NCBI GenBank assembly: GCA_947504205.1
Contig: CANNGL010000004.1
Span: 1 to 64,000, forward strand
DNA: 64,000 nucleotides
DNA from: an uncultured Litoreibacter sp.
GTDB taxonomy: Bacteria; Pseudomonadota; Alphaproteobacteria; Rhodobacterales; Rhodobacteraceae
Direction of reading: 5' to 3'
Shown: piece by piece, positions 25,974 through 34,641 of the stretch
Position numbering within the stretch: position 1 is the stretch's first letter
Layout of the letters: every line of letters starts with the position of its first letter
Translations under genes and position numbers: made by a program
Notes under the pieces: generated by a model
The model's input: the letters and a program-made list of their open reading frames with translations, nothing else
The model's database searches: none
Told to the model about the DNA's origin: nothing

Positions 25974-27191
25974 ATGACCAAATTTACCAACCCAGGACTG
26001 ATGAAAACCAACCGACGCAACGTGCTGCGCGGCAGCATGCTTGCAGGCGCCGCAGCCATGGCAGGTGCAACCGCGATTGCCAGAACACGTGCGCCCAAGA
26101 TCAACGCTATCAATGAGACTTCGACCAAGCTCTACAAAGCTGCGGCTGAACAGACCGCGGACAGTACAGCGAAACCTGCTGATTTGTCAGGTTACACACG
26201 CGTCAAGCAAGAGCTCGTCGCCCCCCCATTTGCGCCTGTCCATGAGCAGGTTGCAACGGGTGGCCCAAAGATCATCGAGATCACAATGGAAACCACTGAA
26301 CGTCTGATGGTGGTGGATGAAGACACCGGCGCGTCTGTCTGGGCACTGACCTATAACGGGTCGGTTCCGGGTCCTCTGATCATTTGCCACGAAGGCGACA
26401 TGGTAGAGCTGACACTGCGCAATCCGGTCGACAGCATGATGGAGCACAATATCGACTTCCACGCCTCGACAGGTGCATTGGGCGGGGGCGGCTTGACCCA
26501 CGTCTATCCGGGAGAGGAAACGGTTCTGCGCTGGAAAGCGACCAAACCCGGATGCTTCACCTATCACTGTGCCCCCGGTGGCGCGATGATCCCCTATCAC
26601 GTGACCCACGGGATGAATGGCGCGGTTATGGTTCTGCCCCGCGACGGCCTGAAGGACAAAGACGGCAATCAGCTACGCTATGACAAGATCGCCTATATCG
26701 GTGAGCAGGACTATTACCTGCCAGTGGATGAAAACGGCGATTATAAAACCTACGAAGTCGCCGGTGATGACTATTCCGACAGCATCGAGGCAATGCGTAC
26801 CCTGATCCCGACCCACTCGGTCTTCAATGGTGCCGTTGGCGCTCTGACCGGGGAAAACGCCTTGACCGCCAAGGTCGGGGAAACTGTCATGATGATTCAC
26901 AATCAGGCCAATCGGGACTCTCGCCCGCACCTGATCGGTGGACATGGCAACTTTGTCTGGGAATCGTCCTTCACGGACGCACCCTTGCAGGACATGGAGA
27001 CATGGTTTGTGCGCGGGGGTTGTGCCGTTGCTGCAATGTACACATTCGAGCAGCCCGGCGTTTACGCCTACGTCAATCACAACCTCATCGAGGGTGTGTT
27101 GCTGGGCGCAACAGCGCACTTTGTGGTCGAGGGCACTTGGGACAACGCACTGATGGAACAAGTTGTCGCTCCACGCTCGTTCGAAACCTGA
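25974..27191 (+). CDS. nirK: Copper-containing nitrite reductase
   Basis: 405 residues; reduces nitrite to NO in the periplasm. A Tat signal is visible ([10 protein letters not shown] followed by an Ala-rich stretch), then a flexible linker to about residue 95. Type 1 copper ligands: His158, Cys199, His209, Met214. Type 2 copper: His163, His198, His324. Catalytic Asp161 and His281 are present. The Cys-His loop ([11 protein letters not shown]) has nine residues between the ligands, one more than in the Alcaligenes enzymes. Start at 25974 follows AAGGAGGG. NirV follows after 17 nt. Confidence 0.97.
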   Translation: MTKFTNPGLMKTNRRNVLRGSMLAGAAAMAGATAIARTRAPKINAINETSTKLYKAAAEQTADSTAKPADLSGYTRVKQELVAPPFAPVHEQVATGGPKIIEITMETTERLMVVDEDTGASVWALTYNGSVPGPLIICHEGDMVELTLRNPVDSMMEHNIDFHASTGALGGGGLTHVYPGEETVLRWKATKPGCFTYHCAPGGAMIPYHVTHGMNGAVMVLPRDGLKDKDGNQLRYDKIAYIGEQDYYLPVDENGDYKTYEVAGDDYSDSIEAMRTLIPTHSVFNGAVGALTGENALTAKVGETVMMIHNQANRDSRPHLIGGHGNFVWESSFTDAPLQDMETWFVRGGCAVAAMYTFEQPGVYAYVNHNLIEGVLLGATAHFVVEGTWDNALMEQVVAPRSFET

Positions 27192-27208
27192 TCCGAAAGG
27201 ACGGACCA

Positions 27209-27949
27209 ATGCCCCCTACAACCCGCCTCTCTGAACCTTTGAAGTCGACTATTAGTCTTGTGGTTCTGGGGTGTGTTGCGGGGGGCATTGCCCTTGGTGT
27301 CCTGCTTCTTCAGCAAGACAATGAACGCACCGCGCTGCCAGAAATGGCTGATCGGGAGATCTTGCTGCCAAGTGGCGACACATTGTTTGTTCAACGTCAC
27401 GAGGTGACAATCGCTGAATGGAATGTCTGTGCGGATCAGCAAGGCTGCTCGCTGAAATTGAGAGCCCGACCTGATCAGGATCCGAAAACAACCCCAGCGA
27501 CTGGTCTCAGCTATGTAGATGTCCAAGAATATATAACCTGGATCAATGCCACCACAGGGCATTCCTTCCGTTTGCCGACAGCAAAAGAGTGGCAATTCAT
27601 GGCCGCTCCGGTCCTGCCGGAAGAGCCTGACCCCCTCTTCACTGACCCATCGCTGACGTGGGCCTCTACCTATCTAACCGAAGGTCTTTCGCCCAGAGCG
27701 CTGAAACCGCAGGGTAGTTTTTCGACATCTCCCGAAGGCATTGCCGATCTTGACGGCAGCGTTTGGGAATGGACGCAGGAGTGCTATGCTGACGGATTTG
27801 GCGCCAGTCGCTGTCCCGCCTATTACGTTGGTGGCGAGCATGTCGCTGCAATGTCTTACCTCGTGCGCGATCCCGCGAGAGGCGGCTGTGCCGTTGGCAG
27901 CCCTCCAGCCCATCTGGGAATGCGATTGGTGACGACCGACGCCCTCTAG
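27209..27949 (+). CDS. nirV: NirV, formylglycine-generating-enzyme-fold protein
   Basis: 246 residues. An N-terminal helix (STISLVVLGCVAGGIALGVLLL) anchors or exports it; the rest has the SUMF1/FGE fold: VQRHEVTIAEWNVCADQQGC, YITWINATTGHSFRLPTAKEWQFMA, DGSVWEWTQECY and a C-terminal GMRLVT. The usual FGE tail (RGGSW...GFR with its cysteine pair) is altered, so formylglycine-forming activity is doubtful. nirV follows nirK in several alphaproteobacteria; its role is not established. It is the last gene of the group. Confidence 0.88.
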   Translation: MPPTTRLSEPLKSTISLVVLGCVAGGIALGVLLLQQDNERTALPEMADREILLPSGDTLFVQRHEVTIAEWNVCADQQGCSLKLRARPDQDPKTTPATGLSYVDVQEYITWINATTGHSFRLPTAKEWQFMAAPVLPEEPDPLFTDPSLTWASTYLTEGLSPRALKPQGSFSTSPEGIADLDGSVWEWTQECYADGFGASRCPAYYVGGEHVAAMSYLVRDPARGGCAVGSPPAHLGMRLVTTDAL

Positions 27950-27967
27950 TTCGCCATGCAAACAGTT

Positions 27968-27986
27968 GCGCAAAGGGCTGCGCTTT
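27968..27986 (+). terminator. Weak hairpin after nirV
   Basis: GCGCA, loop AAGGGC, TGCGC, then TTT. The stem is only 5 bp and the T-run short. It lies between the convergent ends of nirV (27949) and aroB (28017), where a terminator is expected, but it is a marginal one. Confidence 0.3.
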
Positions 27987-28016
27987 GATCGGACGCTGCC
28001 TGACCACGCCGAAGCT

Positions 28017-29129
28017 CTAGACCCGCGCCAGAGCGTCCTTCAAAACATCTTCAACCACCTCGGACGACACGTCATCGGTGACAAAGGCCTTTCCGATCCC
28101 GCGCGCCATTATGAAGCGCAACTGACCTTCCACCACTTTCTTATCCTGATACATCAGTCCTATCAGCTCTGCCGCCGGGGGCAGATCACCGGGGATATCG
28201 GCCAGATCGGTCTTCATGCCCATCGCCTTGAGATGCGCGCGTACGCGGCTCGGCTCTTCCTGCGAACAGAGCCCCAGCCGTGCCGATGTCTCAAATGCCA
28301 GAGCACAACCGATGGCAACGCCCTCACCATGCAAGAGGCGCTCGGAATAGCCCGTTGCCGCTTCCAGCGCATGACAGAAGGTATGCCCCAGATTGAGCAA
28401 TGCCCTTTCGCCCTGCTCCGTCTCGTCCCGGACAACAATATCCGCCTTCATTTGGCAGGAGACACGCACCGCCTCGATGCGTTTTTCCACGTCACCCGCA
28501 GCCAGATCGGGGCCGTTTTGCTCCAACCAATCAAAGAAATCCGCATTGCCCAACAGACCGTATTTCACAACCTCACCATAGCCGGCCAAAAAATCCCGTG
28601 GCGTCAGGCTATCGAGGGTCAAGACGTCCGCAAGGACCAGCTTGGGCTGGTAGAACGCGCCAATAAGGTTCTTCCCCAGAGGCGAGTTTATCGCCGTCTT
28701 GCCTCCGACCGAGCTGTCCACCTGAGCCAATAACGAGGTGGGCATCTGGATGAACCGAACCCCACGACGCAGGATCGCAGCAGCAAAACCGACCAGATCC
28801 CCGATCACGCCTCCACCTAGAGCAAGGACGGTGTCATTGCGTTCGATTTTTTCGGAAATCAACCATTCCACCACCTCTTGCAGATGCGCCCAGTTCTTGG
28901 TGCCTTCACCCGCTGGCAAGGAAAGATAGGACGCATCGATGCCCGCGCTCTTGCAAGAGGAAAGCAGCGACGCGAGGTGTAATTCAGCAACGCGGGCATC
29001 CGTGACAATCGCCACGCGCGAGCGTTCCAGATGTGGTTTTACAAAATCAGCCGCACGCGTCAGAAGCCCTGCCCCGATTTCGATATCGTAGGCGCGCTCG
29101 CCCAATGGCACATGGACACGGGTCGTCAT
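28017..29129 (-). CDS. aroB: 3-dehydroquinate synthase
   Basis: 370 residues; makes 3-dehydroquinate from DAHP in the shikimate pathway using NAD and a divalent metal. Visible landmarks: GGGVIGDLVGFAAAILRRGVRFIQMPTSLLAQVDSSVGGKTAINSPLGKNLIG (NAD and substrate site), KYGLLGNADFF, ALLNLGHTFCHALE (metal-binding His) and LHGEGVAIGCALA. Length normal. The start overlaps the end of aroK by 4 nt, so both are one operon. Confidence 0.97.
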   Translation of the reverse strand: MTTRVHVPLGERAYDIEIGAGLLTRAADFVKPHLERSRVAIVTDARVAELHLASLLSSCKSAGIDASYLSLPAGEGTKNWAHLQEVVEWLISEKIERNDTVLALGGGVIGDLVGFAAAILRRGVRFIQMPTSLLAQVDSSVGGKTAINSPLGKNLIGAFYQPKLVLADVLTLDSLTPRDFLAGYGEVVKYGLLGNADFFDWLEQNGPDLAAGDVEKRIEAVRVSCQMKADIVVRDETEQGERALLNLGHTFCHALEAATGYSERLLHGEGVAIGCALAFETSARLGLCSQEEPSRVRAHLKAMGMKTDLADIPGDLPPAAELIGLMYQDKKVVEGQLRFIMARGIGKAFVTDDVSSEVVEDVLKDALARV

Positions 29130-29683
29130 GCGGATACCCTCTCTACAATATTGGCCTCAATCAGAGTGGCCAGTACCTTGTCAGTCATATCTTCGATGGA
29201 AAATTCCGACTGCGCCTCCACCGTAAGTATCGCCTGCGCATAGATATCACGACGCTTCGCCTCGATCTCCTTGAGCGTCTGAAACGGATTGCCCGTGCGC
29301 AGCAGTGGTCGCGTTGTTTTGTGCTGCACCCGCGACCAGAGAAGCTGAAGGTCAGCCTTCAGCCAGACAGATACACCGTCTTTGGCGATCAGTTCTCTGT
29401 TTTCCGCCGTCAGAAATGCCCCACCTCCGGTCGACAGAATTGTGGGTTCGCCATGCAGCAGCCGCCCAATGATCTCGGATTCTCGCGCCCGGAAGAATGG
29501 CTCTCCATCACGCTCAAAAATTTCAGCAATAGACATATTCGCGGCTTTTACGATTTCTTCGTCGCTGTCGAGGAAAGCTACCCCGACGCGCCGCGCCAAG
29601 GCCTTCCCTATCGCTGTTTTCCCGGCGCCCATCATTCCAACCATCACGACAGTTTTGGTCAATCTCAGGTCTTTTGATGGCAT
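29126..29683 (-). CDS. aroK: Shikimate kinase
   Basis: 185 residues; phosphorylates shikimate at O3. P-loop GMMGAGKT is at 16-23 (Lys22), the substrate Asp is in FLDSDEEI, GEPFFRARESEII and the glycine-rich STGGGAF bind shikimate, and the lid Arg lies in TTRPLLRTGNPF. ATG at 29683 is preferred to a TTG four codons earlier because it has GAG at proper spacing and the usual N-terminus. Followed by aroB with an ATGA overlap. Divergent from the 44-residue membrane protein gene. Confidence 0.96.
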   Translation of the reverse strand: MPSKDLRLTKTVVMVGMMGAGKTAIGKALARRVGVAFLDSDEEIVKAANMSIAEIFERDGEPFFRARESEIIGRLLHGEPTILSTGGGAFLTAENRELIAKDGVSVWLKADLQLLWSRVQHKTTRPLLRTGNPFQTLKEIEAKRRDIYAQAILTVEAQSEFSIEDMTDKVLATLIEANIVERVSA

Positions 29684-29826
29684 TCTATCGCTCAATTTTC
29701 AGATTTCCGTCTTCAATGGCGTGATCTTGCCAAAAAAGCCATATATGAATCACTCAAACGCGCAAATGAGGTGCTCGGATACGGGCACAGGGGTCAGCGC
29801 AAACGGGAACGGAAAAGGCGAAATTT

Positions 29827-29961
29827 ATGGGACGGCTGTTCAAGCTACTGTTCATTCTGATCCTGTTGGGCATTCTCGGCATTATCGGTTATGCTTATTT
29901 CGGCGACTTGTCCCCAAGTCGTATCGAAGTAAATCAACCGGTCGAACTGGATGCCAATTAA
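29827..29961 (+). CDS. 44-residue single-helix membrane protein
   Basis: A short gene, MGRLFKLLFILILLGILGII then GYAYFGDLSPSRIEVNQPVEL, ending DAN. One N-terminal membrane helix is followed by a 20-residue tail. AAAAGGCGAA precedes the ATG. Its stop overlaps the next gene's ATG by 11 nt in another frame, which suggests coupling and supports that it is real. No family recognised. Confidence 0.65.
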   Translation: MGRLFKLLFILILLGILGIIGYAYFGDLSPSRIEVNQPVELDAN

Positions 29962-31504
29962 GTCGCGCAGCGCGTTATTTTTCTTATATTTTCTGGCAGC
30001 AGCGCATCCTGCAATATCGCAGGATGTTGATCCCGGCGAACCGCTCTCGGCGATTGACTGGTTGTCGGACGCTGTACGCGCGCCTTTAGTGCTTCCGAAT
30101 CCGCAGGGCGATGTATCCACCAACGCATCCCCGACCTCCGTGGTGACCACCACGCTTGACGCGCCGAATATCGACGCAACTGGAATTCTGCCACGTTCCC
30201 GGATGGGGCTTCCCGCGGATTTCTGGGGCAATACACCCTCTTCTATTCTTCAGGCTCTAATCGCCAAACAACGAAGTGATTTGCCAAGACCTATTGTAGG
30301 ATTCCTCAAGCAACTGCTTCTGACGGAGCTGGCAGCGCCAATCGACAGCCAAGGGAATGGTCGGTTGTTTTTGTCCCGCGTGGATTGGTATCTGAGCATC
30401 GGCGCGCTTGATGAAGCGCGTGCCTTGCTTGACCGCGCAGGGCCTCGCGACAACGCAGCGCTGTTTGCTCGCTGGTTTGACGCAAGCCTGCTGACCGGCC
30501 AGGAAGAGCAACCCTGCCGCTTCATGCTCAACACCCCTGATCTGGCCCCAACCTACCCGGCACGCGTCTTCTGCCTCGCCCGGGACGGCCAGTGGGACGC
30601 TGCTGCCCTGACTTTGAACACCGGGCGCGTTCTGGGACTGATATCGGCGCAGGAAGATGCGCTTCTGGCGCGTTTCCTTGATCCTGACCTATTTGAAGGC
30701 GCCCCGCTTCTTCCTGTTCCCAACCGTATCACACCACTGAATTTCCGTATGCATGAGGCAATCGGCGAGCCTCTAAGCCTTGGCAGCCTGCCAAATGCGT
30801 TTGCCTACGCGTCTCTGAGCGAAAACGAAGGGTGGAAGACGCGCATCACTGCTGCGGAAAGACTGGTCCGAACCGGTGCAGTCTCGGCTCAGATTTTGAC
30901 CGATCTCTATAGTGAGCGCTCTCCTGCGGCGTCGGGGGGCGTATGGGACCGTGTCGAGGCATGGCAACAGCTTGAAGCTGCGCTGAGAGAAGGTGACGCG
31001 AAAGCTGTCGGATTTGCCCTGCCCGCTTTTGTCCGCACCACCAGACGGGTGGGATTGGACCAAGGCATGGCCGACCTGTTAGGGCCTAAGTTGATGAGCT
31101 TGGACTTGCCCCCTGCGGCCAAGAAAGAGGCACTTCGCCTGTCGCTTCTGTCGGAGACCTACGAAACCGCTGCGCAATCCGAGACTTTCGCGGACATCAT
31201 CTCGCCACTGCTGAAAGGGATCGCAACCGGCGCTGATCTGCCAGTAGAGGCGGATGGCCTGACGGCTCAGGAAACAGCGATCGTTGCAGCGCTGTCTGGC
31301 GCTGAACCGCCTGAAGCAAGCAAACGAATGATCGCTGATGGCAACCTTGGTCAAGCCCTGCTGGAAGCATTTCAGTTGCTGGAAAATGGCAGCCGGTCTG
31401 ATCCGAGCGCGATTGAACAAGCGCTCAGTGTGTTCCGCGCACTCAGCCTGACCGATCTGACGAGGCGCACGGCTCTGGCTCTCCTCCTTGAACGTCCGGC
31501 ATGA
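29951..31504 (+). CDS. Exported helical-repeat protein upstream of xerD, function unknown
   Basis: 517 residues. N-terminal signal peptide (ALFFLYFLAAAHPAISQ, cleavage near residue 24), a low-complexity Asp/Thr-rich region to about 85, then mostly alpha-helical sequence with Leu/Ala-rich repeats (SIGALDEARALLDRAGPRDNAALFARWF; GQWDAAALTL) that resemble TPR or Sel1-type solenoids. No catalytic motif seen. It overlaps the 44-residue gene by 11 nt and xerD by 4 nt (ATGA), so all three should be co-translated. A periplasmic scaffold is a guess only. Confidence 0.72.
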   Translation: MPIKSRSALFFLYFLAAAHPAISQDVDPGEPLSAIDWLSDAVRAPLVLPNPQGDVSTNASPTSVVTTTLDAPNIDATGILPRSRMGLPADFWGNTPSSILQALIAKQRSDLPRPIVGFLKQLLLTELAAPIDSQGNGRLFLSRVDWYLSIGALDEARALLDRAGPRDNAALFARWFDASLLTGQEEQPCRFMLNTPDLAPTYPARVFCLARDGQWDAAALTLNTGRVLGLISAQEDALLARFLDPDLFEGAPLLPVPNRITPLNFRMHEAIGEPLSLGSLPNAFAYASLSENEGWKTRITAAERLVRTGAVSAQILTDLYSERSPAASGGVWDRVEAWQQLEAALREGDAKAVGFALPAFVRTTRRVGLDQGMADLLGPKLMSLDLPPAAKKEALRLSLLSETYETAAQSETFADIISPLLKGIATGADLPVEADGLTAQETAIVAALSGAEPPEASKRMIADGNLGQALLEAFQLLENGSRSDPSAIEQALSVFRALSLTDLTRRTALALLLERPA

Positions 31505-32442
31505 GCGGGCCAGCCGATATGATGCGCTGGATTGAGACCTTTTTGGATGCTCAAGCCGCGGAGTTGGACGCCTCTGAAAACACGCTTCTTGCTTATGCGC
31601 GGGATCTAAAATCGGTTGTCGCCTGGTTGGAGGCGCACGGTAAGGATTTCGCAGGAATGCATCGCGCCGATATCGAGGATTATCTGGTGTCTTGCGATGC
31701 GGAAGGACTTGCGCAAGCCACCCGCGCCCGGCGGCTGTCAGCGATCAAGCAACTCTTTCGCTTTGCCTATGAGGAAGGCTGGCGGGAGGACAACCCCGCC
31801 ATTCAGATCAAGGGACCCGGGCGGCAAAAGTCGCTTCCCAAAACACTATCCGTCGACGAGGTTGATCGCCTGATGGGGGCCGCACAAACCCATGGTCGCA
31901 ACCAGATAGACCGGCTGCGCAATACGTGTCTGATGGAGTTGCTATATGCCACGGGCATGCGTGTTAGCGAGCTTGTGTCGCTGCCGGTCGCCGCGGCCCG
32001 GGGTGATCCACGCATGCTGCTGATACGTGGCAAGGGGGACAAGGAACGTATGGTGCCACTTGCCCCATCTGCCCGCGACGCTTTGGTGGTTTGGATCGAT
32101 GCCCGAGACGCCGAAGATGAACTCAAGGAGGCAAACGGCGGTGATCCTTCAAAATTCTTGTTCCCCTCTCGCGGGAAGCTCGGGCATCTCACACGCCACA
32201 GGTTTTATGCACTGATCAAAGAACTTGCGGTTGTGGGTGGCGTTTCTCCTGACAAGGTCACACCGCACACCCTGCGCCATGCTTTTGCAACGCATCTTCT
32301 TGCTGGCGGCGCCGATTTGAGAGCGATCCAAACTCTGCTGGGTCACGCTGATATCTCGACAACCGAGATTTACACCCATGTTCTGGATGAACGCCTGAAA
32401 GAACTGGTGCTGGAAAAGCATCCGCTCGCCAACGAAAGCTAA
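31501..32442 (+). CDS. xerD: Tyrosine recombinase XerD
   Basis: 313 residues, the usual size for XerC/D, which resolve chromosome dimers at dif with FtsK. The SAM-like N-terminal domain (residues 8-95) precedes the catalytic domain with Arg154 (ATGMRVSEL), Lys178, His256 and Arg259 (HTLRHAFATHLL), His282 (LLGHADISTTEIY) and nucleophile Tyr291. The D assignment rests on the location beside aroK/aroB, common for xerD in this family. No att sites or integrase cargo nearby, so it is not a mobile-element integrase. Stop overlaps the convergent phosphoesterase gene by 4 nt. Confidence 0.9.
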   Translation: MSGPADMMRWIETFLDAQAAELDASENTLLAYARDLKSVVAWLEAHGKDFAGMHRADIEDYLVSCDAEGLAQATRARRLSAIKQLFRFAYEEGWREDNPAIQIKGPGRQKSLPKTLSVDEVDRLMGAAQTHGRNQIDRLRNTCLMELLYATGMRVSELVSLPVAAARGDPRMLLIRGKGDKERMVPLAPSARDALVVWIDARDAEDELKEANGGDPSKFLFPSRGKLGHLTRHRFYALIKELAVVGGVSPDKVTPHTLRHAFATHLLAGGADLRAIQTLLGHADISTTEIYTHVLDERLKELVLEKHPLANES

Positions 32443-33251
32443 CTTGCCCAACGCCTCAGCGACGCTGGCAAAACGTCCTCTGACGGCCAATACCCCGAGA
32501 GAAGGCTGTCTTCGTAGCCCTGCGTCAGCCCATCCGACAGCATCGCCGCCGCGGCCGCGCCAGCATCGTAGGCCAGGCGAGAGAAGCGCACGCCATCCTC
32601 GGACAAGACCGCGTAACGGGTTTCTTGCCTGCCATCATGCGGCGGCATGCCAATGACACCTGCGTTGATCCAGCGGACATCATCAATTTGCCGATCAAAA
32701 GCGATGCCGCAATGGCCGCAAATCACTGCACCGATCTGTCCGACGGCGGCTCTCAACAGTTCGATCTCCTGACGAAAGGTATCAAGATCGCTGTCCGGCC
32801 AGATGAAACGTGCCACATCACTGACCCCGCCATGAATGACCGCATATCTGGACTGCGCATGGATAAAGGTCAGAATATCCGGGCAGGCAGCAATTTCATC
32901 GCGGACCGCAGCCAGCCGCGCGGCTGTAAACGGAAACCAAGTGCGTGAGGCAAGATCACAAGCCGATCCCTCCTCAAAACCACAGCCGCAAACATCTTCC
33001 CCTGCCGCAATCTGCTTCTCGCAGTTTCCGGCGATCGCCGGCCCAAAGTGATCCCGCAAGGCCACCCAACACTCTGCCGGATTGGCGCAGTAGGCCATTG
33101 CATCGCCAGTGAAAACGCGGTGTGACACTTCTATGCCCAAACGCTCCGCCTCCTGCTGCAAAGCGTCCAATGCGTGCTTGTTTGAATAGAGACCGCCAAA
33201 CAGCAAGACATCGCCGTTTAGAACGCCCAGATCACGCACGGTTAAGACCAA
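32439..33251 (-). CDS. Metallophosphoesterase-like protein with degenerate metal motifs
   Basis: 270 residues with the YfcE/calcineurin-like layout, but several metal-binding motifs differ. Motif I, normally GDxHxN, reads GGLYSN (19-24); motif II GD is present (49-50); motif III GNH(D/E) reads GNCE (75-78); His140 is kept (VIHGG); the last GHxH reads GHCG (179-182). It may be inactive as a phosphatase or use other ligands such as the added cysteines (CGCGFEEGSAC at 88-98). I propose a TTG start at 33251 behind AAGGGGAGGG; no ATG fits, and longer frames overlap the divergent CorC gene. Confidence 0.7.
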   Translation of the reverse strand: MVLTVRDLGVLNGDVLLFGGLYSNKHALDALQQEAERLGIEVSHRVFTGDAMAYCANPAECWVALRDHFGPAIAGNCEKQIAAGEDVCGCGFEEGSACDLASRTWFPFTAARLAAVRDEIAACPDILTFIHAQSRYAVIHGGVSDVARFIWPDSDLDTFRQEIELLRAAVGQIGAVICGHCGIAFDRQIDDVRWINAGVIGMPPHDGRQETRYAVLSEDGVRFSRLAYDAGAAAAAMLSDGLTQGYEDSLLSGYWPSEDVLPASLRRWAS

Positions 33252-33333
33252 ATCACCGCCCTCCCCTTGAAGCGAGACCTTTGCGGCCCCATAAGTCCTG
33301 AATACGTCACAACATGAGCCTTCTGAACCCCCA

Positions 33334-34641
33334 ATGGACGACCCTTCGCCCCTTCTCGATACAGCTTTCTGGATAACGTCCGGATCAATTCTTGGATTGC
33401 TTGTTCTTTCCGGTTTTTTCTCCGGCTCCGAAACGGCTCTGACTGCCGCGTCGCGCGGCAAGCTCCGGTCGCAGGCTGACAAGGGATCACCCGGCGCTGA
33501 ACGCGCTTTGCGCATCACCGAGGACAATGAAAGGCTGATCGGCTCTGTCCTGCTGGGCAACAACGTCGTGAACATCCTCGCGGCGTCTTTGGCGACGGCG
33601 CTTTTCACCCGCCTCTTCGGAGAAAGCGGCGTGGCGTTGGCGACCTTGATCATGACGCTGTTAGTCTTGATCTTTGCAGAGGTTCTGCCGAAGACCTATG
33701 CAATCACCAATGCCGAAACGATGGCCGCGCGTGTCTCCGGACCGATTTCAATCGTTGTTCGCGTCTTTGCCCCGATTGTCGGAGCCGTGCGCATATTCGT
33801 TCGCTTCCTATTGCGCCTTGCTGGCGTGGAAACGGATCCCGACAGCCATATCCTTTCCGTTCAGGAAGAAATCGCTGGCGCACTGGCGCTTGGACATCAG
33901 GAAGGGATTGTCGAGAAGGAACAACGCGACCGGTTGTTGGGCGCACTTGATCTTCATGACCGCGATGTAGAAGAGATCATGCTCCATCGCTCCGAGATCG
34001 AAATGATCAACGCGGATGACGCGCCTGAGGCGATCTTGAGCCAATGTCTCAAGTCGCGCCACACGCGGCTGCCCGTCTTTAAGAACGATTCTGAAAATAT
34101 CGTGGGCGTGGCGCATGCTAAGGATCTGCTGCGGGCGGTCGACAAGATGGTGCGTGGACCGCACGGCATCACAGGTGATTTGTCAAAATTTGATGTGATG
34201 GATGTGGTTCGGAAACCCTATTTTGTGCCCGAGACGACCACACTCGAAGATCAGATGCGCCAGTTTCTACGCCAACACACGCATTTCGCATTGGTTGTGG
34301 ACGAATACGGCGCGCTTCAGGGCCTTATCACTCTTGAAGATATTCTGGAGGAGATCGTCGGCGAGATTACCGACGAATTTGACCAGCCGGACGAACCTGT
34401 TCTGGAGCGTGATGATGATGGTAACGTGCTTATCGAGGGGACGATGACAATTCGCGACCTCAATCGCGCTGCCGACTGGTCTTTGCCGGATGAAGAAGCC
34501 AACACGGTCGCCGGTCTGGTGATCCACGAGGCCCAAAGCATTCCCGAAGTGGGTCAGGTGTTTGCCTTTCACGGCTTCCGCTTCGAGGTCACCGAAAAGG
34601 CCGAAAACAGACTGACACATTTGAAAGTTCGCCCCCTATGA
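33334..34641 (+). CDS. HlyC/CorC (CNNM) family transporter
   Basis: 435 residues. DUF21/CNNM membrane domain (residues about 12-190, four helices, with GFFSGSETALTAASRGKLR and GNNVVNILAASLAT), two CBS domains (about 205-345; FALVVDEYGALQGLITLEDILEEIVGEI) and the C-terminal CorC_HlyC domain (about 355-430; MTIRDLNRA...TVAGLVIHEAQSIPEVGQ). Family members handle Mg2+ or Co2+ efflux. The nucleoside hydrolase gene overlaps its end (ATGA). Confidence 0.92.
   Translation: MDDPSPLLDTAFWITSGSILGLLVLSGFFSGSETALTAASRGKLRSQADKGSPGAERALRITEDNERLIGSVLLGNNVVNILAASLATALFTRLFGESGVALATLIMTLLVLIFAEVLPKTYAITNAETMAARVSGPISIVVRVFAPIVGAVRIFVRFLLRLAGVETDPDSHILSVQEEIAGALALGHQEGIVEKEQRDRLLGALDLHDRDVEEIMLHRSEIEMINADDAPEAILSQCLKSRHTRLPVFKNDSENIVGVAHAKDLLRAVDKMVRGPHGITGDLSKFDVMDVVRKPYFVPETTTLEDQMRQFLRQHTHFALVVDEYGALQGLITLEDILEEIVGEITDEFDQPDEPVLERDDDGNVLIEGTMTIRDLNRAADWSLPDEEANTVAGLVIHEAQSIPEVGQVFAFHGFRFEVTEKAENRLTHLKVRPL

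Noticed and set aside
31501-32442. Mobile-element integrase
   Set aside because: The tyrosine recombinase is XerD-sized, sits in a chromosomal operon near aroK/aroB, and no att repeats, tRNA junction or cargo genes are nearby.
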